A stretch of 60,000 nt of DNA from Bolinopsis microptera (taxonomy: Eukaryota; Ctenophora; Tentaculata; Lobata; Bolinopsidae): positions 312,001-372,000 of the forward strand of contig NC_087078.1 of NCBI RefSeq assembly GCF_026151205.1, in the 5' to 3' direction. The notes beneath the pieces were generated by a model, which saw only the letters and a list, made by a program, of their open reading frames with translations, did not search any database and was not told where the DNA came from. Shown here one piece after another: positions 41,838-54,100 of the stretch (its first letter is position 1; each line of letters begins with the position of its first letter). A program made the position numbers and the translations under genes.

Positions 41838-41932
41838 TTCCTGTTACGGTGACGTCACTCATGATAACACTTCCTGTTACAGTGACGTCACTCATGAGAG
41901 CACTTCCTGTTACGGTGATGTCACTGATTAGC
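41838..41932. repeat. Three 30-bp copies with TGACGTCACTCATGA
   Basis: TTCCTGTTACGGTGACGTCA followed by CTCATGA(T/G)AACAC repeats directly just after the stop codon of the VWC-like gene. The third copy has TGATGTCA. Confidence 0.93.
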
Positions 41933-42659
41933 TGCAAAAACCCTGCAGAGAAAGAGCAGACAAATATGTTCATGGGATGAGCGCAAACAATGACTTGGTG
42001 TCGTTTAAATCAGTTGTAACTGTTGGATGGCTGATAATCCCCAGTTCAAACAAGGACTTCAGGCACTGAGGGGCTAAGTGTGAGACACTAATTCAACACT
42101 GACTCCGAGTTGTTTAATTTAATAAGTTTATTTTTGTAGTAATTTAATGATTCATAGGTTTTTCATATGATCAAATGTTTTGTTTTTATACGAATAGTGG
42201 TGCGGTTGATGAGCTAGCAAATTTGTTTCTGCATCAGATGATTTAATAACGATGAAAAGTGACATAGTCTTACTTGTTGATATCTCCTCACGTCCTAAAA
42301 TGGCGTCTCTCTCGTCTCTTATATTGGACAACTATAACTCTAATTATTCAACAATAACTCCATTCGCAAGCGACCCTGAATTTAAAGTTATTTCGTATTC
42401 CAACAATCTTTAGACAAAGGTGTCCTGAATTAATAAAGTTCAAAAATAGCACATAATTTTATATTTCCAAAATGGAACGAGCGAGAGATTTAAGACTAAG
42501 AGCTGCTTGAGAATTCGACAAGCTAATTTTATACAAACTTTTGCAGGCAGTTTTTGCTTGACTGCTATAACAAGCTGAATTGTACTTGTTCTCGCTGACA
42601 TACAGCGTTCTCGCACTGCTGACACTCTAACTCTACTGCTCTTACGTGGTGCTCTTACA

Positions 42660-42757
42660 GAGTGTAATGCTCGGCCTCGCCTCATTTGTACACTCGGCCT
42701 CGCCTCATTTGTACACTCGGCCTCGCCTCATTTGTACACTCGGCCTCGCCTCATTTC
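42660..42757. repeat. 23-bp repeat, four copies
   Basis: CTCGGCCTCGCCTCATTTGT plus ACA repeats four times. It is one of the few GC-rich segments here. Confidence 0.93.
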
Positions 42758-42908
42758 TTTATGTCAAGCTCGTGTATCGCGTAACGTTTTACTTTTCGTT
42801 GCGTTCAAACTGTTTATCTTTTTGTTTCGTTATTACCTGAAACTTTGAAAATCAAACAGTTCCAGAGTTAACAATTATCTTTTTTATTTTGTGTTCCTCT
42901 TTTTGAGC

Positions 42909-43073
42909 ACTATACTCATTGGTGCTGTAAAATCTAGCAAGCCTACCTCATTGGTGCTGTAAAATCTAGCAAGCCTACCTCATTGGTGCTGTAAAATCTA
43001 GCAAGCCTACCTCATTGGTGCTGTAAAATCTAGCAAGCCTACCTCATTGGTGCTGTAAAATCTAGCAAGCATT
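42909..43073. repeat. 32-bp repeat, five identical copies
   Basis: Unit CTCATTGGTGCTGTAAAATC followed by TAGCAAGCCTAC. Copies are identical, hence recent. Confidence 0.95.
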
Positions 43074-43697
43074 TAAGAGCTAATAAATGGGCATAGTACT
43101 AATACTGCGAGAGAATTGCGTCTGTTTGTCCTCAGAATATCTAGTTACTAGGCAACTAGTTACTAGGCAACTGGTTACTAGGCAACTGGTTACTAGGTAT
43201 CAGATCTAGCACAGTTTTACTTTTGCCTTTGTTTTGAAATTAACTAGTAAGATTATAAATATGGACTTTGGTTTGTGCGGCCGATAATACTAATATAACG
43301 AAACCTTTACTTGGGACCTTTACTTTGGACTGTCGCTAAATAACTTCTGCCGATCACAACCTTGTATTCTTCCAGTCTAATCGTGAGATTTATTCCTTCA
43401 TTCATTCCTTCATCAAGATGAAACGTTATTGGTCAACGGTAAAAACTAAAAACGTCCTTTGCTTACCAGATGAGCAGATGGCATTCGAAGACGTATCACC
43501 AGCTTATCACCAATATAAACAGACAATTAACTAATATCTGCGTCATTGTGTTGCCTAGTAACCAGTTGCCTAGTAACCATTGTGCCACCCTGATATCTTA
43601 ATTCCTTCACAGTTCATAGTTTATACCTCGACCAGATGTAAATAAGAGAAGGGAAGAGAAGAAGTGCAACTTTAAATATAAGAGAAGAGAGTTAGCA

Positions 43698-46600
43698 ATG
43701 TCAAAGCCAGGAACCCCAGCACCGCCTACATCGCCAGGTACGATAATATTCCACTACTTACTTTTAGTTACCATGGTTACAGTTACTATTACTAGTAATA
43801 CTACTACTACTACATAAATAGCCAAACAATACTACTTACTATTACTATTACTACTATCTAGCTAAACAGTAATAATATTCCACTACTTACTATTAGTATT
43901 ACTACTACTACATATCTAGCTAAACAATGATTCATATTACAAATGAGTTGTGTCTGCACATGCTGCTTCTGTTGTAGCTGAGGAATTATTTCATAGCACT
44001 AGATATAAAGGGTAAAACTGAAATAAGGACAACGGACAACGGACATGACACTTATGATAGCATTTGTCATGGTAACGGACATGATACTTATGATAGCAGT
44101 TGTGTCCAGGCATCAGATTGGTTGATCCGTTGCCACTTGAGGGAGTGGTTGTTCCGTAATGCCATGCAATCTCTGAAGGCGAGCCTCCCCTATGCCATGG
44201 GGAGAGGTACGTATCGAGAATGACTTGGAGGTAAAATTTGTAAAGTCAAAAACGTCTTTTCTCTACGTTGCATGCTACCCTGATTATTATGAGCCGAAAA
44301 TGTTTCTCCGTACCCACCCTAGCTATGATCTTCGAATGGCCAAAAAAGTGCCGACGTAATAGAAAAACGTAAAATTTGGCCCTTAGATTTTAAATAAATG
44401 AGTGATTTGTTGCGGAGAACTGAGAAAATCGCGATTTCTCATTTCGCACATGCCGCGATTAATGTTTTACCACTCGAGACAGTGGTTGCTTGGTTACGAC
44501 TATAAAATGCAACTAACACACTAGTCTCCACAGTCCCGGTACAAGTAGCTCCAGTATCAGCTCCAGCTCCAGCTCCAGCTCCAGTAGCAGCAGTCCCAGT
44601 CCCTCCCGGGACTGGAGTACCGGCAGTAGAGACAGTAGAGCAGAACCACGTCCTGGATGGGAATGTTAATGGAGCTGTAGATGGAGCCCCTATCTCACTA
44701 CAACCCATGGATTCAACTGCAGCTGGGACTCCCGGACCAGGTACAGTTGCCTAGTAACCAGGTACTTAGTAACCAGTTGCCTAGTAACCAGTTGCCTTGT
44801 AACTAGTTGTCTAGTAACCAGTTGCCTAGTAACCAGGTGTCTAGTAACCAGTTGCCTAGTAACCAGTTGCCTAGTAACCAGTTGCCTAGTTACCAGTTGC
44901 CTAGTAACCAGTTGTATGTAATGCTCAAAACATAGCCTCAATCAGACTCATTAGTCAATAGAGGTTAATCTTTACTTTACTTATTGTAAAATTATAGCTC
45001 ACTCTCAGAGTTCACAACGTTGCCAAGTTCGACCCCAGTACCGGAGCCAGCTCCGGAGCCTGAAGAGGAAATTCCCAAACCAACCTGGTCTCACAGCCTT
45101 TTTGGCTGCTTCGATATGGACATGAAACTGCGTAAGTTGTATTGTCAATAGCAAGCTAGCGTATTTAAATATGCAGTAAATATTGCCTCTTAATAGGTAG
45201 TGCGCCATCGACAGTGAGCCGCGCGTGCCGACTGTAGGATGGTTTTTTAGCGCTAATTTCGGCCAGCACAATTTTCTTCAAACAAATAGATATTGAGTAT
45301 CCTTCCCGATCTCCAATTGCAACAAAAATTGGTAAGCTTACTCATAGACTTACAAGAAAAGTGTCCGAAAAATTTAAAGCATATCCAACCATTAGACATT
45401 ATGTTACAGCTAAAAGCAGCGTATTTTGCCCCATTTTGATCACTATATCAACTCCGATATCCACCAAATTTTTGGGACAGTTGTGAAAGCCCTATTGGAA
45501 GGTCGTCGCAAATTTCCAGAATGATCTCATTTAAGGAACTGAAGATAAATCCGAATAATACGACAAAAATGGTCAAATTTGGACGAATTTGGTCAAATTA
45601 CGCGACTTTTACAGCTACTTTTGCTCCAAAAGCCGCGCACCATCAAATATGGCACCTAGGCGAAACTCACTGATCTTTCCAAAAAGGTATGACAAATTTG
45701 GTATTGTGAAAATTCTCACAGTCTCTAGAAAACAGTGGTACAAAAATTTTTAAAATCCGAGCAAGTTTATCCTACTCTTAAGTAAATGGATAGCAATTGC
45801 AATAGCAATTAAATAAATAGCAAGCTAACGCATTTATTAAACATGCAGTAAATAATAATATATGGACAAACCATAGCGATGATTTTGACGTTGATGGACC
45901 AACATGGCCTACTTGGTGCTCAGACACAACAGGCTGGATAGCTTGTGAAGATGAGTGTTAAGAGAGTTTAACATGTGCTAGTGTAGTGGTGGAATAACAG
46001 TGTTACACTACTACAGTGGTGGTGTAATAATGCTTATTTGTGGCGTGTGATACTTGTTACCGGCTCACAGCACGCAGATCAAACAAAGTACTGGTCGCAG
46101 TACATTGGATGATACCTCTCTGTTGTTTACTACATCACTATTAGTACTAGCCGCAACGCACTTTAATTCTGATACATACATGCGAAAAATGTGCGCCAAG
46201 AATACGATAGTTGAGACGAAATGTGAAGAAAATACGCAAATTGGAAAGCTTCCAAGATTTCAAGATTTTAGGCAGTTTATTTTCGCTACTTGGGTCCGGG
46301 ACTCTACGGCGTAAGACTCTACGGCGTAAGACTCTAATCCTAACCCTAACCCGCCGTAGAGTCTTACGCCGTATAGTAGAGTCCGGACCCCCACGGTGAC
46401 CACTAACTGATAACCTCTCCTTTAGTTGGGTTGACTAGTTGCTTAGTAAACAGCTAGTAGGCACGGTGACCACTAACTAATAAGTATAACCTCTTCTTTA
46501 CCTTAGTTGGGTTGACAATGTGCTGTCCCTGCATAACATTCGGAGCGAACGCGGAGCTTCTAGGAGAGGACTGGATGTTGTACTGTTTGTTCTGCATCTT

Positions 46601-46890
46601 ACCGGGACCTATGTGCTACTTCGGACCTTTCATCAGAAACAAGATCCGCAAAACTTTCGAAATAGAGGTTCGTTCAGATCAATTACTTCTCGACTTCTTT
46701 ATATTCATTAGATATTTAACTTTTGTCAATAAAGATTCACATTACCATGACAACCGTGTAACCCTAGGGGACAGATAACGAGGACGTACTGTCTTACTTG
46801 CTGTGTCCGTGCCTGGCAATTGTCCAAGAAACTCAACAGTTGAAATCAGCGGGCATGAAGCCTGGAGGGGAAGCTATGAACAGAGGATAG
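43698..46890 (+). CDS. PLAC8-family Cys-rich protein with Pro/Ala-rich N-terminus (complete)
   Basis: Exons 43698-43737, 44534-44740, 45009-45131, 46507-46667 and 46768-46890 join in phase to 217 aa. The first 110 residues are low-complexity Pro/Ala/Val/Thr (MSKPGTPAPPTSP, VAPVSAPAPAPAPVAAVPVP). The PLAC8 domain follows: WSHSLFGCFDMDMKL, MCCPCITFGANAELLGEDW, a hydrophobic Cys-rich stretch (LYCLFCILPGPMCYFGPF), RNKIRKTFEIE, then SYLLCPCLAIVQETQQLKS. The CCxPC and CPCxxxxQ motifs are diagnostic. Family members (cornifelin, plant FCR/PCR proteins) are small membrane-associated proteins linked with growth or metal handling; the role here is unknown. The final acceptor was set at 46767 because it alone restores the CPC frame. 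Intron 2 begins with a donor-derived 15-bp array, and intron 3 (45132-46506) contains a long inverted repeat. Confidence 0.88.
44741..44907. repeat. 15-bp GTTGCCTAGTAACCA array starting on a splice donor
   Basis: About 11 units. The first unit overlaps the exon 2 end and donor (GGACCAG|GTACAGTTGCC), and later units keep AACCAG|GTACTTAG or AACCAG|GTGTCTAG. Several are therefore potential donors. Confidence 0.93.
46292..46393. repeat. 100-bp imperfect palindrome with telomere-like centre
   Basis: Left arm GGGTCCGGGACTCTACGGCG; right arm reads CGCCGTATAGTAGAGTCCGGACCC, the same sequence inverted with a few extra bases. Two copies of ACTCTACGGCGTAAG occur in the left arm. The centre reads CCTAACCCTAACCC. 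It lies in intron 3 of the PLAC8 gene and could be a small MITE, although no target duplication is clear. Confidence 0.75.
46394..46516 (+). repeat. Duplicated acceptor and exon start of PLAC8 exon 4
   Basis: ACGGTGACCACTAACT...CTTTAGTTGGGTTGAC at 46394-46435 recurs at 46462-46516. Between the copies is TAGTTGCTTAGTAAACAGCT, a degenerate GTAAC-type unit. Only the second copy continues into the exon. Confidence 0.85.
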
Positions 46891-48177
46891 ACTCTTTTAG
46901 TGATCTGAGAGCAGGTTACTAGGTTACTAGCTGGTTAATAAGTTACTAGCAGGTTGCTTGGTAACTAGCTGGTAACTAAGTGATTTTGCTTAAGATATGT
47001 TTTGAAAAGATATAGTTTTGTCAGAGGTTTGATGATTTCGCTTCAGGCAATGATCTGCTAACATCGTTTGACAGTGAATGCGTTTCTGTCACACTCTTTA
47101 TAATTCAGCTTCTTATCCAGGGGTGTAACCATGGTTACACTACCTGTTCTTATCGTTACACTATATGCTGATTATTCTTCTTATTCTCTTATTCTCTTAC
47201 AAGTGGATTCATGATGATACGACAACTTAGTTTTATTTCTTGATGTGGCGTTTCTGAATTATTCGCTCCCCAAATGGGTTCTTTTCAAATTTTGAACCAT
47301 CACAAGAAATTATACAACAAAAATAAACATAAAATAATAGTTATCGAAATTGAACAAAACATTGAACTAAAATCGCATGCACATAAATTGAACCCATAGC
47401 ATATTAAGAGTAAGATTTCAGCGTTACCATGGTTACACAACATTTACATTAAAATTGGAACAGACTATACTAGTCTGAGAAACAAATTTCCTTTGATTGT
47501 CCAGTGTCCAACCCTTTTCGACATCTAAAACCTTATTATTTTATCTCAACACTAGAGAAAATTGATTCGATTATATAATAAGTGCTGATCCGGGAACTGA
47601 TAAACAAATCCCCCTGATTATATGATAAGTGCTGATCCGGGAAGTGATAAGCAAATCCCCCTCCAAAATAGGATTACATTTTAAGCCTATTCGATTATAT
47701 GATAAGTGCTGATCCGGGAAGTGATAAGCAAATCCCCCTCCAAAATAGGATTACATTTTAAGCCTATTCGATTATATGATAAGTGCTGATCCGGGAAGTG
47801 ATAAGCAAATCCCCCTCCAAAATAGGATTACATTTTAAGCCTATTCGATTATATGATAAGTGCTGATCCGGGAAGTGATAAGCAAATCCCCCTCCAAAAT
47901 AGGATTACATTTTAAGCCTATTCGATTATATGATAAGTGCTGATCCGGGAAGTGATAAGCAAATCCCCCTCCAAAATAGGATTACATTTTAAGCCTATTC
48001 GATTATATGATAAGTGCTGATCCGGGAACTGATAAACAAATCCCCCTCCAAAATAGGATTACATTTTAAGCATGATCTCAGATTTTCAAATAGCAGTTAT
48101 TTCCTACTCGATTAAACTGGAAGTAGTTCACTGTTCTTCAATTTTCTATTTAAATTCACCTATTAATCGTAGTAAAT
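46891..48177. other. Intergenic between convergent genes
   Basis: 3' ends of the PLAC8 gene (plus) and the GPCR gene (minus) face each other. It contains GTTACTAGCTGGTAAC repeats (46910-46982), isolated GTAACCATGGTTAC motifs (47127, 47423) and the 78-bp array listed next. No coding exon is seen. Confidence 0.55.
47555..48075. repeat. 78-bp minisatellite, six to seven copies
   Basis: Unit runs TTCGATTATATGATAAGTGC, then TGATCCGGGAAGTGATAAGC, then AAATCCCCCTCCAAAATAGG and ATTACATTTTAAGCCTA. The outermost copies share AACTGATAAACA in place of AAGTGATAAGCA, whereas inner copies are identical. This indicates expansion from the middle. Confidence 0.95.
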
Positions 48178-51100
48178 TTATAAAGGAGCACTTTTATAGT
48201 CCCTAGATTCGAAGTTAGTGTTGGAAACCCTGCTTTGTTCACTCCTGAGGGATTTAGCTTTACGTTTCCGCAGCTCGGGGTTCTTTATACACATAATGAT
48301 TTTAGGGAGGAATATCGTAGTGTTTACCATGAGAGAAAGTATTGCCACTATAACAGAAAGCGAGAACACCTGAAGGTTAGAGTGCTGTTAAGGACTTCTC
48401 AAGACACAATACTACTACTGCTACCTAGTAATGATGAATCATTAACTCTTTAACTGTTACCCAAACTGTTCTACATCAAACTGCTACAGAGCTATAAGTA
48501 TGGTGGTTACTAGACGGTAACTAGACGTAAAGCTGGTTACTAGGCAACTAGCTGGTAACTAGATTACTAAGTAGCTGGTTACTAAGTTACTAACTAGCTG
48601 GTAACTAGATTACTAACTATCTGGTTACTAAGTTACTAACTAGCTGGTTACTAATTTACTAACTAGCTGGTTGCTAAGTTACTCACCTGTTTCTCCCCGG
48701 GTATAAGTATCATAGCAGGAACGTAGCACAACACTAATGCTAGTGTTATCAGAGAACACATGAATATGTGTAGAGACTCCTGGATTGAGACATCGTTACT
48801 ATGGTAACTATGGTAACTATGGTAACTATGGTAACTATGGTAAGTATGGTAGCTATGGTAACTATGGTAACTATGGTAACTATGGTAACTATGGTAACTA
48901 TGGTAACTATGGTAAGTATGGTAACCATGGAGTGAGACATCGTTACTATGGTAACTATGGAGTGAGACATCGTTATCAGATTATGTCCAGATAAATTTGT
49001 TTTACTGAATAAGAATTAGTTAGATTAAATGGCATCAAATCAACTGGTTCACATTTCCACATTATTAAATCAAATGAATCTTCTTACCTTGTAATTTTCG
49101 GGCAGTTTTCTAGTTTTGAAGCCCATAACAGTAGCAATAAGAAGTATGGTGAGCACGTAGCCTATAAGAAAGTACACTAGGGTGAAGTGTGCAGGAGCAC
49201 AGGATGACGTTACTTTGTAGATGTTGTCATAGTAACCCTCCTCTGTTACACGCTTTGTGAACCTGGCAACAGGTAAATTATAAACCCCTCCGGGATAGAA
49301 TAAGATTCTGATAATCCCGGCTCCCGCTAAATAGATTCTGATAATCCCGGCTCCCGCTGTTAGTTTTTTCCCGCTGAATAAATAACCCCGGCACAGCTTT
49401 TATAATCCCGCCCCGCTAATTTGGCTCAACAAGATTTGTTTTGTTTTGATATTCCATGAGAATTTAAACCGCGTACTGTCACGTGTTTTGATGACGTGTA
49501 TCACGTGACTAACTACTACGACGCGCATTGGTAAAAAATGTCACGTGACCTATGGCTTAACGTAAGAACTATAAATACACTCGATCTACGTATCGGTCTA
49601 ATTGCAGGCGCTGGCAAAACTCCAGCACACTACATTACTTAAACTCTTACATTAATTGGACCAGTTCCAAAACTTGTCTCGACGGTTACATTTGATTTTG
49701 TCCGGTTCGGTTAATTTTGTCGAGTTTGATATAAGCCATGTATTATAGTCGTCTACTTTGATGAACTTCATGACACGATATTATTATTAGCTTTTATCGC
49801 TTGCCAGGCTTAACTCGACGCCCCTTATCGATATTCATATTCATTCAACGTTCTGACTGAGGAATAATGTTTAGATATAACGCCAATTTCAAAAGTCATA
49901 GTACCTTAGTTGTATTTATTTGGAAGTCCCCAATTCCATTTCATATTTTCCATAATGATCTCATATAGCTAGAATTAAGAGTAAAATGTCAAATTTGTTG
50001 GTCCTAGCACTAACCCGGAGGGGTTTATAACACATAACACCGGCACGCTTAAGTTATATTAAAATAACCCCTCGTGCTAAAGCACGTCGGGGTTATTTTC
50101 ATAATAATCCCTCGTGCTCCGCACTCGAAATTATTATAAATTTTTCCCGCGCGTCGCGGGAAAAATTGAAATATAATCCCTGCGCATGCCGGGGTTATGT
50201 GTGTTATAACGCTTTAACAGGTTATATAACAAACAGGTGATAACGAATAAAAAAGCTAATTATTGTTAGTTAAAATCAATGGCAATACCTTTTGATCCCT
50301 GTAAGCCTTACAAAATCAAAATATCAGGGAATAATAAGAAAATTTGGCAATTCTTATCCTGGTCCAGTGCAAGCCGGCCGCAGACTGACCCCGCTGTGCG
50401 CCACTGGGCCGGCCGCAGACTGACCCCGCTGTGCGCCATTGGGCCGGCGTACACTAAAGAGATATGCAACGTGTACCAAGTGACCGCTTTTCTTATAGAA
50501 ATCAAGAATGTATATTATATATATTTATTGTTAAATAATCTGAAGGTATACCTGTAGTTGGGTTCCAACAAGCCGTAGACAAGAGAGAATAAGACAGGTA
50601 ACATTACTGCAACCATGTGTACGTACACATAGTTCTTGGTCACATACCTGCACGTTACTATGGTAACTACACTGTTACTATGGTAACTACACTGTTACTA
50701 TGGTAACTACACTGTTACTATGGTAACTATGTTACTGCCTGCACGACACAGAATCACAACTTGTTGATTCAGGGCATGAATTATTGGGGTTTTAATTATT
50801 TATCTAACTATCTTACTAATAATAAAAACCAATTATCCTCATCACTATTTTCGCTACAGAAAGTGAATAACTCACTGAACAAGTGTCTTGTTAGAGACGG
50901 AGAAGTTGAAGACTACAAGTATTCGGAGTGTTCGTACGAAGAGAGGAGGGACTATCAGTACAATGAAGAGGTGGGAGAGCACCTGAACAGAGACGCAGAC
51001 TTCAGCTCCTGGAGGGGTTATTTAGTTTAGTCGTTACTATGGTAACTATGGTAACTATGGTAACTATGGTAACTATGGTAACTATGGTAACTATGGTAAC

Positions 51101-54100
51101 TATGGTAACTATGGTAACTATGGTAACTATGGAGTGAGACATCGTTACTATGGTAACTATGGTAACTATGGTAACTATGGTAACTATGGTAACTATGGTA
51201 ACTATGGTAACTATGGTAACTATGGAGTGAGACATCGTTACTATGGTAACTATGGTAACTATGGTAACTATAGTAACTATGGTAACTATGGTAACTATGG
51301 TAACTATGGTAACTATGGTAACTATGGTAACTATGGTAACTATGGTAACTATGGTAATTATGGTAACTATGGTAACTATGGTAACTATGGTAACTATGGT
51401 AACTATGGTAACTATGGGAGAGCACCTGAACAGAGACGAAGATTTCAGCTCCTAGAGGGGTTACTTAGTTTAGTTTGTTTTTGTGTTATTGTTTTGTAGA
51501 CAAACGAGCGAATACAGACTTCTGAGACGAACACTGTAACTTAATAAATTAATACTGGAATTGTACGAGATATTAATAATAATTTATTTAATTTGTAAAG
51601 TTCGTAGATTCCTCTACAGGGTCATCGAATATTTCGACCGCCCTTATTTTACAGTACACTACATTGTAGATGTTCTGAAGGAGTATCCTAAGATTCTTGA
51701 TCTTTTTGGCACAGGCACCCCTCCTCATTTAACCCTCAATCAAGTTTCCTATCATTCGGCTGAGTCGACCGAGGAGATCGAATAGATCTGATGAATCCTT
51801 AGCTACTCCCTAGACTGAGTGACACTGGGATTCGAACCCTGAACCTTCTGTACAGAAGGCGGAAGCTCTAACCACTAGGCCACCCAGCCGTTAGGATATA
51901 AATAGTTACCTGGTTTTGAAGCTAAGAGAGCAGCGTCCACTAGTCCACACAACATGCCAGGAAACATGAACGTAGCGAGATCTCTTCCCGAGGCAACTAC
52001 TACTATACTGTTCCACAAACACAAGTAAAGCGCTGAAAATACCCGCTGTTAATGTAAAGCATAGAATAGTTACACAATAGGTATACCACCCAACAGCGAA
52101 AGTGAAAGCGAAAGTACCGAACTAGTGAAAGCGAAAGTACCGAAAGTGAAAGTACCGAAAGTTACGATGACAATGATGAGGGAGATGAGCACGACAGCGA
52201 GCACAATACTTCCGTAGCGGTGGTTTATCAGATGTAGACTTGTAGTGTCACTTGAGCAACTAGTCTTGTCACTGTTCGACCAGCTACCTTCCCCACACTG
52301 CTCACACTTTGAAGCGTTACCAGTGTCAGAGTAACTATTACCTGTGGTTACTATGGTTACTATGGTTACTATGGGTACCTGGTTAGCAGGGTCAGAGTAA
52401 CTATTACCTATGGTTACTATGGTTACTATGGTTACCTTGAACCCTGCACCTTGAACCCTGCACCTACCATGACATTTGACGCAATCCCAACAGTTCTTCG
52501 CTAGTTGCAGAGGATCTTTAAACATATAGTGTCCCGGAGCACAGGATAAACTACACGATATCCTTTTATCCAAATGTTTAGATAGGAACCTGCAGGTACA
52601 ACAGTTACCATGACAACACCCTGATAAGATAACATAGTTACCATAACAACTATTATAAGAGATAACACAGTTGGATTTGGAGGGGAACTCGTTCCCAGCT
52701 TAGTTCTTGAGACCAACGTTGTGAATTGAAAACCAAAAACCTTATAGAATAACTTACAGTTGCCATGGTAACTGATTGATATACTTACAGTTGAAGGTAT
52801 TCTGAACTTTTAACGTTAGAACTATCTTCTCTCCACTCCACTGCTTCGTTTCTGTTGAAGATCAGACCCACATTAAGATAAGGAACTGATCTGGTCTGGT
52901 TCTATGGTAACTATGATAACTATGGTAACTATGGTAACTATGGTAACTATGGTAACTATGGTAACTATGGTAACTATTGTAACTATGGTAACTATGGTAA
53001 CTATGGTAACTATGGTAACTATGATTACCTGTTGAAGATCAGACCCACATTTAGATAAGGAACTGATCTGGTCTGGTTCTGACCAAACTGTAGCCCGGAC
53101 TGGAACAGACTTGACTTCTGTTTAAATAGTCTCACAAGTGAGTCACTAAGGTTACTTTGGAACGGTGCCAAACCATCAGCACGTGCTGCGTGTTCCCTCA
53201 GTAGGTCTGGATCTGAACTCTCCAGCGCCAGAAGTAGCGCTCTCAAAGCGTACATTATCCTGTGATTGTAAGAGGAATAAGGTCTGCCTGCATCCGCGTA
53301 TAACAACACTGTTACTATGGTTACTATGGTTACTACGGTTACTATGGTTACTACGGTTACTACGGTTACCTGTGATTGTAAGAGGAATAAGGTCTGCCTG
53401 CAGCCGCGTATAGCAACAACAAGTCTCTGAAGCAAGTGTTGTTGTGACAGTCACCCTGCCCCTCCACCTTCTCCAGCAGGAGAGGGTTAACCACCTCCTC
53501 CCCCTCCCACAAAGTAGCAGTGTTCTGGAAGTACTCCTGCAGCTCAACCTCAATATTATACGTCTGACAGGTCTTGATAACGTTAACACCCCTCTCACTC
53601 CACGTCTCATTGATACTCAGCACGCAGCCTGAACTACTGGTAATTAGCAGTGTGTTTGTAACTACACTGTTACTATGGTTACTACACTGTTACTATGGTT
53701 ACTACACTGCTACTATGGTTACTATGTTACCTAGTTTACCTGAACTACTGGTTATTAGCAGTGTGTTTGTAACTACACTGTTACTATGGTTACTACACTG
53801 TTACTATGGTTACTACACTGTTACTATGGTTACTATGTTACCTAGTTTACCTGAACTACTGGTAATTAGCAGTGTGTTTGTAACTACACTGTTACTATGG
53901 TTACTACACTGTTACTATGGTTACTACACTGTTACTATGGTTACTACACTGTTACTATGGTTACTACACTGTTACTATGGTTACTATGTTACCTAGTTTA
54001 CCTGAACTACTGGTAATTAGCAGTGTGTTTGTAACTACACTGTTACTATGGTTACTACATTGTTACTATGGTTACTACACTGTTACTATGGTTACTACAC

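Larger units (their letters stand above)
41832..43697. other. Intergenic with minisatellites
   Basis: Upstream of the PLAC8-family gene. Holds a 23-bp repeat (42660-42757), a 32-bp repeat (42909-43073) and GTTACTAGGCAACT repeats (43142-43198). No exon is seen. Confidence 0.5.

Noticed and set aside
42900-43080. CRISPR-like array
   Set aside because: Units are direct tandem copies without unique spacers, in a eukaryotic genome. The same applies to the other minisatellites.
44425-44480. Third copy of the hAT MITE
   Set aside because: AAATCGCGATTT and CGCACATGCCGCGATT resemble its interior, but neither the CAGGGAC ends nor a target duplication could be found.
51027-51499. ORFs encoding HSY, VTI or GNY repeats
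   Set aside because: They are the ten-base GGTAACTATG array read through. The real coding sequence here is the GPCR exon on the minus strand.
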